From contig CAOJXR010000003.1 of assembly GCA_948465565.1 (NCBI GenBank), positions 29,214-93,213 on the forward strand: a stretch of 64,000 bases of DNA, in the 5' to 3' direction. The notes beneath the pieces were generated by a model that did no database searches, was not told the DNA's origin, and saw nothing but the letters and a program-made list of their open reading frames with translations. The translations under genes were made by a program, and so were the position numbers. The stretch's first letter is position 1; each line of letters opens with the position of its first letter. This DNA is from an uncultured Clostridium sp. (GTDB lineage Bacteria > Bacillota > Clostridia > TANB77 > CAG-508). Shown in pieces: positions 29,564 through 39,514 of this stretch.

Positions 29564-32500
29564 TTATAAATTACGTAATCTTTCTAAAACCTTATCTATA
29601 TCATATAAATCTTCTCCTGATATTTCTGATGCTTTCTCGCTTAAAGTTAGAAGTGCATCAAGATTTTTTGCGAATTCTATAGTCTTTCTTGAAATTGTTT
29701 GTGTTGGAGCTTTGCTACTAACTCCTTTTGAAGCTTTTTGCATATCTTTTACAATTTTATCTATATTCATTCCTGATGTTGGTGTTCCTTGTTTTGGTGC
29801 ATTTGGATTGTCTGTTCCTGATGCTGATTTTATAGGAGATTCTCCTGATCTCTGAATGCCGCCATTCGGATTTAATGTGTCGTTTGCGTTTAAACTGTGT
29901 ACTTGCTCTGTTATTGTTTCGTCTTCTACTTTTAGAGTCATATCCTTTCCTGCTACGACTCGTGCTTTACTTTCTTGCTCTCTTCTTCTGCCTTCTTCTA
30001 TCTCTTTTTGGACTTTTTCGACGAACTCTTTGCTCATCTCTATTCCTTCACCTTTTTTAGCTAGCACTGCATTTATTTCTTTTGCAATTCCTTCTAAATC
30101 TTGTTGTCCTATTCTTTCTGCATTAACATCAAACATAGGTACTTTTGATTTGTAATTTTGTACTGCTTTATATATATCCTTTTCTGATAACGGTTTTGAT
30201 AATATTTGTGCCATCCTTGATAATTCTTTGTCTTTCTTATCTTGTAATACCTTTAAGAATTCAGGATCTATATTTTCTGCTTCTGAGATTTGTTCATCAA
30301 GTTTTCCAACAATTTCTTTATATAATTGTTCTATTTCTATTTCTTTTTGTTGTGCTTCAGCTAACAATTCTGCATATGCAGTAGCTTCTTCTACTCCACC
30401 AGTTTCAAGTATTTGTTCTATGTCTTTTTTACTTGTAGCAAATTTTAATTTGCTTAAGTTCATTTTTGTATTAAGTACTTTTTTAGCTTCTGGCGACATT
30501 TGCGCTTTTCTTTCTTGTTCTGCTTTTAATTGCTGTTTACGTATTTCTTCAGGTGTTTGTTTTTTCTTACTAGCTTCTTCTTTATATTCTATGTCTAGCG
30601 CATTAAACCTTCTCTTCAACTTATCTGCTGATTGCTTATTTCGTGGCTGGATAGCATATAATGCAAATCTCATTCCTTCTGGTGCTGTTTTTGGTACCAT
30701 TCCATCTTTTTTAGCTTGTTTTATTGTTTTTATTACTTTATCTCTTGAACTAACTGTTGATGATAAAACATGAATTCCAAGTTTTGGCTCTACTATTAGC
30801 ATTGGGACTACAAGTGCTCCTTTTAATGCTGTAAGTGCCATATCTTTTCCTACGGATAACCCTGTTATAGCTCCTTCTACCATTTGTTGTCTTGCCTTTT
30901 TCTTTTCTTCTTTTTCTTTCTGCTTATATTGTGCTTCTTTTTGTTTATTTCCTCTATCTATATTTTCGGCTTCTGCATATATACCTGAACGTAGTTCGTC
31001 TCTCATTCTTGATAATCCTCGTCCAGCTCTAGAAGCTGCATTTCCTATTGGTTTGGCTACTGTATTTCCTAAAAAGTTTCCATATTTTTTAGTTACATTT
31101 ACTGCTTGTTTCCCTATTCCTTTTGCTAGTAACATCTTTGGCAATAATTCGTCAACAGATAGTTTGGCTGTATTTTTTCCACCTGTGAAACCAAATACTT
31201 TTCTCCAAATAGGGTCCATTTTAACCATGAAGTGTAAGAATATAAATGCTATAAATATTCCAATTAAAGATGTTTCTGTTAATTTTAATACTATTTGTAT
31301 AAATATCGTGTATATCAGTGCGTGGACTGATTGTAGAGATACAGAATATGCAAAATCTTTTAATAAGTTTGATAGAGTTTCACCTTTTCCTCTACCTTTT
31401 TTATTAACTTTTTCAAGTGCATATGCCACACCAATAAATGGTGATAATAAGGCTAAGATTATTACAGTTAGGAACCTTTTAAAGTATACTATTAAGAATC
31501 TTATTCCATAATATACTAATATTATGTACATTGTCATTCCTGCAAATCCACTAGTAAACTTTAGTTCATATGCTTTACTTCTAACTGATTCGTATAATGA
31601 TATTTCTGTTCCATCTTCATATTTTGGAATTACCCAACTTATAAATGTTTCATTTGCAGCAATAATTCCATACATTATATAACTGATTACAAATATAATT
31701 ATAAATCCGCCTAGCCAGCTTAGTAGCATTTGTTTATATACCGCTTTTTTCTCTGTTGCAGATGTTAACGCTATTTGAATTCCTAAGTAAATTAAGATAA
31801 GTAACATTATAATGATTGCTAATATTCTAAATAAGTAATACCATGATGCAACATTAGTTTTTATGGTATAAATTATTCCATCTTTATCAACTACTGCTCC
31901 TCCTGCTGATTCAAGGTTGAAGAAGTTTATGTCTAGTATTGGTATTTTATTGTATACAATGTTTTCAATAGTTACATTTGCTTTTGAACTTGTTCTTAAT
32001 TGTACATTTCCTCCGATGTCTGCAACTGCTTGCACTCCTTCACTGATATATCCTTCATCTCCTGGATTTCCAGTTGCTTGTGATGTTGTCTGTTGTGTTT
32101 GGTTTTCTTCAAGTTCTCTGTCAATATCATCTATTGTTTCTGGGTCTTTTTGCCAATCGTCAACTCTTTGATCTGTTACTCCTGTTACACTATTTACAAT
32201 TCCGTCAACTACAAATCGTTCAACTATCGCAGTCCATCCAACAACTACTATTCTTATTCCTAATGTTAGTATTCCAACTAAGTAATCTAATATTTCTGTA
32301 AGCATAGATACTATCCATTTTCCAAATGAAGCTGATGCTTTATATCCTTGTATTTTGGCAATACCTGAATAAATAAAACCATTTTCATCATATATGCTTA
32401 GATTTTCTTCCTCTAATTCTCCACCTGCTATAGTTCCTGATGGGTTTACATCTACTGAATTTTTTAGTCTTATTGCAATTGCTCCTTCGCTTGAGCTTCC

Positions 32501-33025
32501 TGGGGTCATTCTTGAACATGCATTATGTACATTCATTGGTGTACCACCGAAGTTAGCATGTTTTCCATCTCCTGCATACATTTCGGCGTGACCTTCTACA
32601 ATTAATATATCTCCTGGTTGTAATTCTTCTCCTGATACATCATCAAAATATTCGTTTCCACCTTTTAAGTTATTATATGATGTTGTTGAACTTGGGCTAA
32701 ATCCGAAATCATATATGTCTACACCTAATGCATTATAATAAATCCAATGCACAAAACATGTACAACATCCATAGAATGTTCCTGAACCTTCTGAGCCTCC
32801 ACTCCACCAACATGTAGAGTTTCCGTTTAGACTTTTTAGATTACTTGTAGTGTAACTACTTTGCGATGCATATTTTCCAACATAATCTATTGCCCATTGT
32901 GATGCATATTCTCCACATTGAACATCATATCCACGGGCTAAACAAGACGTCAAAGAAGATAGTGTGATATACACTATTAAGTAAATTACTATTAACTTTT
33001 TAAATGCGCTTTTTATTTTTTTCAT
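29564..33025 (-). CDS. Amidase-like domain fused to a VirB6/TrbL-like membrane protein
   Basis: 1153 residues. A signal-like N-terminus (1-30) leads to a CHAP/NlpC-like domain: a cysteine-rich stretch with CTCFVHW near residue 88 and GHAEMYAGDG near 147 as the likely Cys/His pair. A run of membrane helices from about 390 to 610 resembles VirB6/TrbL channel proteins of Gram-positive type IV systems (ALLSPFIGVAYALEKV). The last ~500 residues are charged and coiled-coil-like (QQKEIEIEQLYKEIVGKL), probably cytoplasmic. Channel and wall-cutting domain in one chain would place the hydrolase at the pore. It is the last large gene of the locus. Confidence 0.8.
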   Translation of the reverse strand: MKKIKSAFKKLIVIYLIVYITLSSLTSCLARGYDVQCGEYASQWAIDYVGKYASQSSYTTSNLKSLNGNSTCWWSGGSEGSGTFYGCCTCFVHWIYYNALGVDIYDFGFSPSSTTSYNNLKGGNEYFDDVSGEELQPGDILIVEGHAEMYAGDGKHANFGGTPMNVHNACSRMTPGSSSEGAIAIRLKNSVDVNPSGTIAGGELEEENLSIYDENGFIYSGIAKIQGYKASASFGKWIVSMLTEILDYLVGILTLGIRIVVVGWTAIVERFVVDGIVNSVTGVTDQRVDDWQKDPETIDDIDRELEENQTQQTTSQATGNPGDEGYISEGVQAVADIGGNVQLRTSSKANVTIENIVYNKIPILDINFFNLESAGGAVVDKDGIIYTIKTNVASWYYLFRILAIIIMLLILIYLGIQIALTSATEKKAVYKQMLLSWLGGFIIIFVISYIMYGIIAANETFISWVIPKYEDGTEISLYESVRSKAYELKFTSGFAGMTMYIILVYYGIRFLIVYFKRFLTVIILALLSPFIGVAYALEKVNKKGRGKGETLSNLLKDFAYSVSLQSVHALIYTIFIQIVLKLTETSLIGIFIAFIFLHFMVKMDPIWRKVFGFTGGKNTAKLSVDELLPKMLLAKGIGKQAVNVTKKYGNFLGNTVAKPIGNAASRAGRGLSRMRDELRSGIYAEAENIDRGNKQKEAQYKQKEKEEKKKARQQMVEGAITGLSVGKDMALTALKGALVVPMLIVEPKLGIHVLSSTVSSRDKVIKTIKQAKKDGMVPKTAPEGMRFALYAIQPRNKQSADKLKRRFNALDIEYKEEASKKKQTPEEIRKQQLKAEQERKAQMSPEAKKVLNTKMNLSKLKFATSKKDIEQILETGGVEEATAYAELLAEAQQKEIEIEQLYKEIVGKLDEQISEAENIDPEFLKVLQDKKDKELSRMAQILSKPLSEKDIYKAVQNYKSKVPMFDVNAERIGQQDLEGIAKEINAVLAKKGEGIEMSKEFVEKVQKEIEEGRRREQESKARVVAGKDMTLKVEDETITEQVHSLNANDTLNPNGGIQRSGESPIKSASGTDNPNAPKQGTPTSGMNIDKIVKDMQKASKGVSSKAPTQTISRKTIEFAKNLDALLTLSEKASEISGEDLYDIDKVLERLRNL

Positions 33026-33037
33026 TTACTTTTCCCC

Positions 33038-34552
33038 TTAAAATTCTATCTTTGCTTTGTTCCCATCATATTCAATAATATTTGTGTCTCTATTATATCC
33101 TGTTATTTCGAAATTGTCTTCTCCTGTAATTAAACTCTCTGTTTTTCTTGTTTCAGCATTATACATGTATATTCCTTGTCCATACACACTATAAACTAGG
33201 TGAATGTCATCTGCCCAAACATATTTATATATTCTGATTGATTCGTCAAACTCATTTTTTGGATATTCTCCATCTTTTGATTCTATTCTAATTTGCGTTC
33301 TGTCTGTTCCTTCTCCATTTATTTGAATAACAAATTTTTCACTATAATGTAATGGGTCTTCTTCTTTTAAATAATTATCATTGTACATTCCTGATTGCAT
33401 CATTCTTTTTTTCTCTGTTTGTACAAATAAATTTTGATTTAGTTTATAATATACGTCTGTTAGTTTTTCTTCTTGGTTTCTTAAATTACCTTTATAATTT
33501 TCGAATATTTGTATTCCTTCTTTTTCATATGATGAAAAAGTTATTCTTACGCCCTTTAGGCTATAACATATATCTACATAATTTGTGTTATATATGTATG
33601 AGTCATAATCTGGCCAAATATCTGTGATTTTATATATAAAATCGTTTGTGTCTTTGTTTTGATTATATTCTTTTACAAGGTTTTCAAATTCTGTGTAATC
33701 TATATCATAATTTGGATATATTGAAATTGCATCATTTGTGAAGTATATGTAAAAGTCTTTTGTTCTGTATCCGATTATTCCTGTGTCTTTATATGATGTT
33801 CCAAGTTCTGATTCTATTTGTGCTAGGTTACTACCAACTTTATAGTCTTGTACAACATTTTTCTTATACTTGTTTGTAAATACTATGTTATATACTTTTC
33901 CTTGTATTTCTCTTATTTCATATCCTTCGTCAAAATATATTTTGTATTTGTCATAAGTGCTCTCATGTGTACCTAAATTGACTCTTGAAAGATCCCACTT
34001 TGCATTTATTAGACTTTGTAATTCATTTGAGTTTATGTCTAATTTCAATGTTTCGACTTTTAATTCATTGTCTTTACTTTTTCTTGAGTCTTCGTTTTTG
34101 AAATAATCTTTTTGTCCATTTATAAGTACTTCATTTATTGTATTTTTTGAACATTTTACTGCTATTGTAATTTTCTTTCCATTATCAATTATTCTGAAAC
34201 TTTTGAATTTCATTACTCTTGCGATTTTTTCATAAAAGTTTGTGAAATATGTTTCTTTTGATTCTTCACCTTGATATAGTGGATATTTAAAACTTACATA
34301 TATATCGGTGTCGTAGTCTTCTACTTTTGAGTCTTCCATTGATATGTATGTACTTTCTAAGTATGCAACAACCTCTTGTACAGTTGTTAAGTCCTTATTT
34401 AAATTTTCTTGAACTGTTTTTGTGTCAACTTGTTTTGCTTTTTTCTTTGTTGGACTTAGTGCTACACCTAAAATGATTATGAATACAAAGGCAGCGATAC
34501 ATGTAATAATTATTTTTTGTTTTTTAGTTAGTATTTTTTTCTTTTTTTTCAT
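33038..34552 (-). CDS. Membrane-anchored protein of the secretion locus, unknown
   Basis: About 504 residues from the ATG at 34552; AAAGGAG lies 11 bases upstream, and an ATG at 34561 is an alternative. A lysine-rich start and one membrane helix (about residues 12-32) are followed by ~470 polar residues rich in Tyr, Asp and Asn, probably outside the cell. No family or catalytic motif is recognised. Only 12 bases separate it from the amidase-VirB6 gene, so it shares that transcript and may be a structural part of the machine. Confidence 0.7.
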   Translation of the reverse strand: MKKKKKILTKKQKIIITCIAAFVFIIILGVALSPTKKKAKQVDTKTVQENLNKDLTTVQEVVAYLESTYISMEDSKVEDYDTDIYVSFKYPLYQGEESKETYFTNFYEKIARVMKFKSFRIIDNGKKITIAVKCSKNTINEVLINGQKDYFKNEDSRKSKDNELKVETLKLDINSNELQSLINAKWDLSRVNLGTHESTYDKYKIYFDEGYEIREIQGKVYNIVFTNKYKKNVVQDYKVGSNLAQIESELGTSYKDTGIIGYRTKDFYIYFTNDAISIYPNYDIDYTEFENLVKEYNQNKDTNDFIYKITDIWPDYDSYIYNTNYVDICYSLKGVRITFSSYEKEGIQIFENYKGNLRNQEEKLTDVYYKLNQNLFVQTEKKRMMQSGMYNDNYLKEEDPLHYSEKFVIQINGEGTDRTQIRIESKDGEYPKNEFDESIRIYKYVWADDIHLVYSVYGQGIYMYNAETRKTESLITGEDNFEITGYNRDTNIIEYDGNKAKIEF

Positions 34553-34674
34553 TTTTTGCATCACTCCTTTATATTTCGTTCTAATATATTTGTATAACTT
34601 TGTCAAAAATTCGTTAGCGAATTGCTCAACAATTTGATTTTTTACAATCTAATATAATTATATAATTTAATGTC

Positions 34675-35124
34675 TTACATTCTTCTTAAATATGGATATT
34701 TCGCATATCTTGAATTTGCAAATTGAAGTTTTAATGTTACTTCTTGATTGTTTTCATATTTTATCTTTAACTCGGAAATTATATAATCTCCTTCTATGTA
34801 GCATGAATCTTTTACAATTTCTACTTGTGCTACTTTGGCACTTTCATATTCTTCTTGTAATTCTCCGTTTATTAGGTTTAATACGCCTTCTGTGTATTCT
34901 TTTATTTCTATTTCTCTGTTTGAAAGTTTTACAAGTTCATATAAATTGTTTATTTTTATCTCAAGGTTTGCTTCTTGCTCTTCAAATGTAGTGTCTGATT
35001 TTTTTAGTTCAATTCTTTTTCTAGCATCAATTTTTTTAGCTATTATTAAGATAGAAGACAAGATTATTAGAAGTAATATTGCAACTGCTATTAGTATTTT
35101 TATTTTTGTTTTTTGTTTCTTCAT
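34675..35124 (-). CDS. Small membrane-anchored protein of the secretion locus, unknown
   Basis: 149 residues with a KKQKTKIK start, a strong helix at ~8-28 and a helical then beta-rich outer part (NLYELVKLSNREIEI; YIISELKIKYENNQEV). The size and anchor resemble small assembly factors, but no family is recognised. It lies 24 bases after the large hydrolase gene on the same strand. Confidence 0.65.
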   Translation of the reverse strand: MKKQKTKIKILIAVAILLLIILSSILIIAKKIDARKRIELKKSDTTFEEQEANLEIKINNLYELVKLSNREIEIKEYTEGVLNLINGELQEEYESAKVAQVEIVKDSCYIEGDYIISELKIKYENNQEVTLKLQFANSRYAKYPYLRRM

Positions 35125-35148
35125 AAAATCTATCTCCTATCATAATAT

Positions 35149-38100
35149 TTATTCTTGAAGGTCTGGTAAATATCTATATATTTTAGGGTCTACGTAGTTA
35201 GGATCACCATATGAACTCCATCCATATTGCTGGGCGAAATGCTTTGATGCGTCTTCTGCTAGCTGTTTTGTATATTTCTTGTTTGTGCTATTTTTTACAA
35301 CATAGTTAACAAATCCTGAACCATAGTTATAACTTTGGATTACAACTCTTAGGTCATCTATTCCATTTGCTTTTGCTTTGTCCCATGCTCCTGTTAGTGC
35401 TGCGACTGCCGCTTCTACTGACTTTCTCTTTCCTCCTACAGAACTTCCTGCCTCTTGTCCCATACTTTCTGCTGCTTGCATTGGGTCGTCTCCTGCTGCT
35501 GGGTTTGTTCCTCCACCACTTTCATTCATTGAAATTGCTTTTAGTATATTTACTATTCCTGGGTATTCTGCCTCATATGGTCCTGCAATCTCTTCAATTA
35601 ATGATGCAAGTTCTGGGTCCATTCCTTCTATATTTTGAATATTTATTGCACTTCCAGTATATGCTCCACTTTTTTCTTTTTTAGGAACCTTTATGTAATT
35701 TTCAACATATTCTACTATTGCTCTGTCTGTATCAGTTAATATTATACATATATCTGAGTTTGCTGTTTTTCCAATGATATCTCCTGTCCTTATGTCTTGT
35801 CCAACAGATACACCGCTAGGTACAAATCCGTATATTGTTAGAATATATCCTTTTAGTGCTTCGTCTGTTAATTTTATTTTTATACCTGATCCTAATTGTT
35901 GTCTTCCTTCTACTGGATCTTCAATCTCTCCTGCCTCTTCTCCATATATCTGGTTTGATAATATGTTTAATGAAGATGCTCTGTTGTCTATGACTTCAAT
36001 TACTTTACCATTTCCCATTGCTATTACATCTAAGTCTTCTTTAAATCCTGTGCTAATTGCTTCTCCACCTGTTACTCTAAATGCACATACAAAGTCTGAA
36101 CCTACTCCTCCACTTAGTGGTTGCTCTGCTGTTATATCTCCTGAACTGTTGCATGCATATTTTTTGCCTTCTCCTGCTGATATATATACATTTCCTGCTT
36201 TTTTACCTTCACTATCTAGGCTTCCTGTAAATACTATATCTCCTGCTTGCACATCGTCTGCGTTTGTGATTTTCTTCCATTTCTTACTTTCACAATATGA
36301 AATAAAATCTCCTTCATCTCCTACTGTTAGTCCACCTTCTGGTTGGTCTCCATATCCACATAGGTATAATGCCCATGCAACAAAGCTGTCGTTTGATATT
36401 ATATTCTCTCCATTTTTAGGTGGTACATTTTCTGGTTTTCCATATGTGAAATTGTTTTCTTTAATTTGTTCACTTATTGATTTTGCTGCATTTAAGAAAT
36501 CTACAACAAATTTTTCGTCTGTATCATTGCTAGAAATACGTCTCGTATCTTTTAATTGATATGCTATGTTTTCTGCAAATTTTGAGTAATCTGTTATAGT
36601 TATTCCTGATGAGTCTGTACTTGTTAAGTATCCTCCACTTACAAATCCAGTTGATGCATCTATAAAGCTTACATTATCCATTGTTTTAGCTTTTTCTCTG
36701 ACTTGTGAATTATATGTATCAATTTTTGCATTTACATCGTCTGAATTGCTTGCGCCTTGTGCAACGTGCATAACTTCAATTACATATATGTGTGGGCTGT
36801 TGTATTTTTCAGTTAATGCGTCTATTAAGTTTTTCATACTTTCATGTTCGTCAGGTGTATATACTCCAGTATATAGTATTATTTTGTTTGCACTTTCTGG
36901 TAGTGATGCAATATTGTCTAACCAATATTGTGGACCTGTTCCGGCTTTTCCATAAAATTCTGCGTCTTCAATTCCACCGCTTGATTCTAGTCCTTCAATA
37001 TATGAGTCACCTATAAATATTCCGCCTTTTAATATTGCTTTTGGGTCATCTTCCTCTTCGTTTTCATTTTCTTCGTCTGTTCCTGTCATTTTTCTTAAGT
37101 CTTCCATTGAAATTCCAAGAGAATCAGCTACTGTTTCATCACATGCAATTAAAGTTCCATATTCTAATATTTGTTTTTCTATTTTTCTATCTGGCCATTC
37201 TCCTGGGATGTAGTCTGGTATTGGCCATTCTAGTATTTGTTTTTCTATTACATCAAAGTCTTCTCTCTCAAAGTATCCAAGTTCTATTACTAATTCTTTT
37301 AAATCTCTATATATAAATTTTGAGTCAAGTGTTTCACTACTTTCTAGAATTGCAAATGCACTTAATGAGTCTTTTGTAAATCTTATATTTTGTTTTAATG
37401 AATCATCATGACTTGCTCTTGCTTGTTGTATTTTTTTTGCTGTAGCAATTGTTCCATCATATATATAATATTTTTCTGAGAATAGCTCTTTAGTTGTAGG
37501 ATTTGTTATTCCTCTTACAGCATCTTTGTTTTGTACAACACCTTTTGCCATTTTTCCTTTGAACGTAATTTTTCCATCTACTCCATCTATTTTTTCGCCT
37601 TGGTATTCCATTTCGGCATCTGTTTCATCACCAAATGTATATACATCATCATCTGCTGTTAGGCTTCTTGTTTTTTGTGTTTTCGCTCCTGTTGCTTCGT
37701 TGTAGTCTTCTAATCCATCTTCGTCATCATCTACACCGACTTGTACTGAGCCGTTTGCTCCAACTGAACTAGTTCCTTCGAAATATACATTTCTGAACCA
37801 GTGGTTTGTTACACTTGATATGTATGGTATTGATGTTTTTATTTCTGATGCGTATTTATTTTCTATTTCTCTTAATTTTTTTATTATCTCGTCATCATAT
37901 GTTCCGTTTTCTTCTAGGTCATCTATTGAAACTCCGTCTACATATACTTTTCCACTAAAGTCTGTCTTGTTCATTTTTACATGTACTTTTGCATCTAAAT
38001 CTTTGTTCATTGCAAATTCTTTTACTAAATCTGGTGCCATTGTTGCTTGATGCAAAGTTAACATTAGTTCGAATGGTTTTCCATATCTTCCACTCCATCC

Positions 38101-39483
38101 TGCTAAACTAAAATATGTATAATCGAAATGGCTATTCCAAAATGCAAGTTCAGGGTTGAATCTTCTTATGCGCAATGTGTTTGATGCTCTATCAACTTTT
38201 ACACCTTTAATAAGTTCTCCAACATTCCATTGTCCTACTCTTATCGCTTCTACTGGCATTCCAATTTCTTCTAGTAGATTGCTTTCTAAATCTATTAGTC
38301 CTGTTCCCCAGCTATCAAATCCTTCTCCCCAAAGTGAACCATCAAAAAAGCTATTTACAAAGTCTTTTAAGTTAAAGCAATAGTTATTAATTAAGTACGT
38401 TCTATTTTCCGCAACCAAGTATGCTCTTAAATATGGAGCATCTACTTTTTTTATCTCATTTTTTACATGGTCGCCTTCGACTGGGATTTCGTTTCCATTT
38501 GCGTCTTTTTGTCCATATATTTCAACACTTTCAGCAAATCCCATTCCAACTAAGTCATAACCCATATCGTATAAATATTGTGCAACACCTATTATATCGT
38601 CTTTATTAACTAGGGCTTCGTCCATTCCTATTACATATCCTTGGACTCCATCCCATATGTCTAGTGCTAGTTTCTTTAGCTTGTTCCATAAGAATTGTGG
38701 CATTGTTGTGAAAAATCCTGCAACACCTATTAATATTATGATTATTAGAATTATTAATAACACAATTCCTAATGCAGCTGCTGCTCCACCTGCACCCGCT
38801 GCTGCGCCTCCAGCGGCAGCTCCTCCAGCCGCTCCAGCTCCGGATCCTGCACTACCTGCAGCCGCTCCAGCACTTCCTGCAGCAGTTCCTCCTGCAGCAG
38901 CACCTTCGGCTGCTCCTGCCTCTGCTCCAGCTGCGGCTTCTCCGCTTGCTGCCTCTGCTTCTGCGGCTCCTGTACTAGAGCCTTCTGTCGCTCCTGAGCC
39001 AGCTTTATCCGCTCCTTTTCCTGAACTTCTTCCAGCTTCTTGCTCTGCTCTGTCAAATGGATTATCTTCTGCAAATGGGTCGTCTTCACTGCTTCTATGT
39101 CTACCATCATAGCCGTCATCATTTGCTTCTGCACTTTCTCTGTCACTATCTGGCTCGTCTTTATCCTTTTCTTTATCACCTTTTTTATCTTTTTGTTTTT
39201 CTTTGTCCCCGCTTTCGTCGTCATCGTCATCATTGTCTTTTTTGTCATCATCGTCACGATCTTTTTTGTCATCTTCGTCTTTTTTGTCTTTTTTATCTTT
39301 TTTCTTCTTTTTCTTTTTTTCTTCTTCTGCTTCGTCGTCATCATCCATAGAGTGCTCGAACTTTTCTCCTGCACCTCCTGGATTATCGTAAGCTGCTTCT
39401 TCTGCTTCTTGTTCAGCATCTGCCTCTTCTTGTTCTAATTGTTGTTGCTTTCGTTGTTCTTCCTCTTCATCATTATTGTACAT
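35149..39483 (-). CDS. 1444-residue multi-domain wall hydrolase of the secretion locus (VirB1-like)
   Basis: Residues 1-235 are extremely charged (long Asp/Lys runs) and then Ala/Gly-rich. One membrane helix follows at ~237-262. The outer part holds, in order, an unassigned region, an SGNH-hydrolase-like segment (GIFIGDSYIEGL near 822), a CHAP/NlpC-like segment (NDSFVAWALYLCGY near 1031), an M23/LytM-like beta fold near 1145, and a lysozyme-like domain with MNESGG near 1318 and YNYGSGFVNYV. The last resembles the T4SS lysozyme family (PF13702, CwlT/VirB1-like). It probably opens the wall for the machine. The Ala/Gly coding stretch is locally GC-rich. The lysozyme call is firmest; the middle domains are tentative. 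Confidence 0.8.
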   Translation of the reverse strand: MYNNDEEEEQRKQQQLEQEEADAEQEAEEAAYDNPGGAGEKFEHSMDDDDEAEEEKKKKKKKDKKDKKDEDDKKDRDDDDKKDNDDDDDESGDKEKQKDKKGDKEKDKDEPDSDRESAEANDDGYDGRHRSSEDDPFAEDNPFDRAEQEAGRSSGKGADKAGSGATEGSSTGAAEAEAASGEAAAGAEAGAAEGAAAGGTAAGSAGAAAGSAGSGAGAAGGAAAGGAAAGAGGAAAALGIVLLIILIIIILIGVAGFFTTMPQFLWNKLKKLALDIWDGVQGYVIGMDEALVNKDDIIGVAQYLYDMGYDLVGMGFAESVEIYGQKDANGNEIPVEGDHVKNEIKKVDAPYLRAYLVAENRTYLINNYCFNLKDFVNSFFDGSLWGEGFDSWGTGLIDLESNLLEEIGMPVEAIRVGQWNVGELIKGVKVDRASNTLRIRRFNPELAFWNSHFDYTYFSLAGWSGRYGKPFELMLTLHQATMAPDLVKEFAMNKDLDAKVHVKMNKTDFSGKVYVDGVSIDDLEENGTYDDEIIKKLREIENKYASEIKTSIPYISSVTNHWFRNVYFEGTSSVGANGSVQVGVDDDEDGLEDYNEATGAKTQKTRSLTADDDVYTFGDETDAEMEYQGEKIDGVDGKITFKGKMAKGVVQNKDAVRGITNPTTKELFSEKYYIYDGTIATAKKIQQARASHDDSLKQNIRFTKDSLSAFAILESSETLDSKFIYRDLKELVIELGYFEREDFDVIEKQILEWPIPDYIPGEWPDRKIEKQILEYGTLIACDETVADSLGISMEDLRKMTGTDEENENEEEDDPKAILKGGIFIGDSYIEGLESSGGIEDAEFYGKAGTGPQYWLDNIASLPESANKIILYTGVYTPDEHESMKNLIDALTEKYNSPHIYVIEVMHVAQGASNSDDVNAKIDTYNSQVREKAKTMDNVSFIDASTGFVSGGYLTSTDSSGITITDYSKFAENIAYQLKDTRRISSNDTDEKFVVDFLNAAKSISEQIKENNFTYGKPENVPPKNGENIISNDSFVAWALYLCGYGDQPEGGLTVGDEGDFISYCESKKWKKITNADDVQAGDIVFTGSLDSEGKKAGNVYISAGEGKKYACNSSGDITAEQPLSGGVGSDFVCAFRVTGGEAISTGFKEDLDVIAMGNGKVIEVIDNRASSLNILSNQIYGEEAGEIEDPVEGRQQLGSGIKIKLTDEALKGYILTIYGFVPSGVSVGQDIRTGDIIGKTANSDICIILTDTDRAIVEYVENYIKVPKKEKSGAYTGSAINIQNIEGMDPELASLIEEIAGPYEAEYPGIVNILKAISMNESGGGTNPAAGDDPMQAAESMGQEAGSSVGGKRKSVEAAVAALTGAWDKAKANGIDDLRVVIQSYNYGSGFVNYVVKNSTNKKYTKQLAEDASKHFAQQYGWSSYGDPNYVDPKIYRYLPDLQE

Positions 39484-39514
39484 ATTCTCACCTCTTTTCT
39501 ATTGCATTCTTTAC

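Noticed and set aside
38769..39419. 216-residue alternative frame in the charged and Ala/Gly-rich region
   Set aside because: It is a frame-shifted reading of low-complexity codons within the hydrolase gene; the longer frame has the membrane helix and domains.
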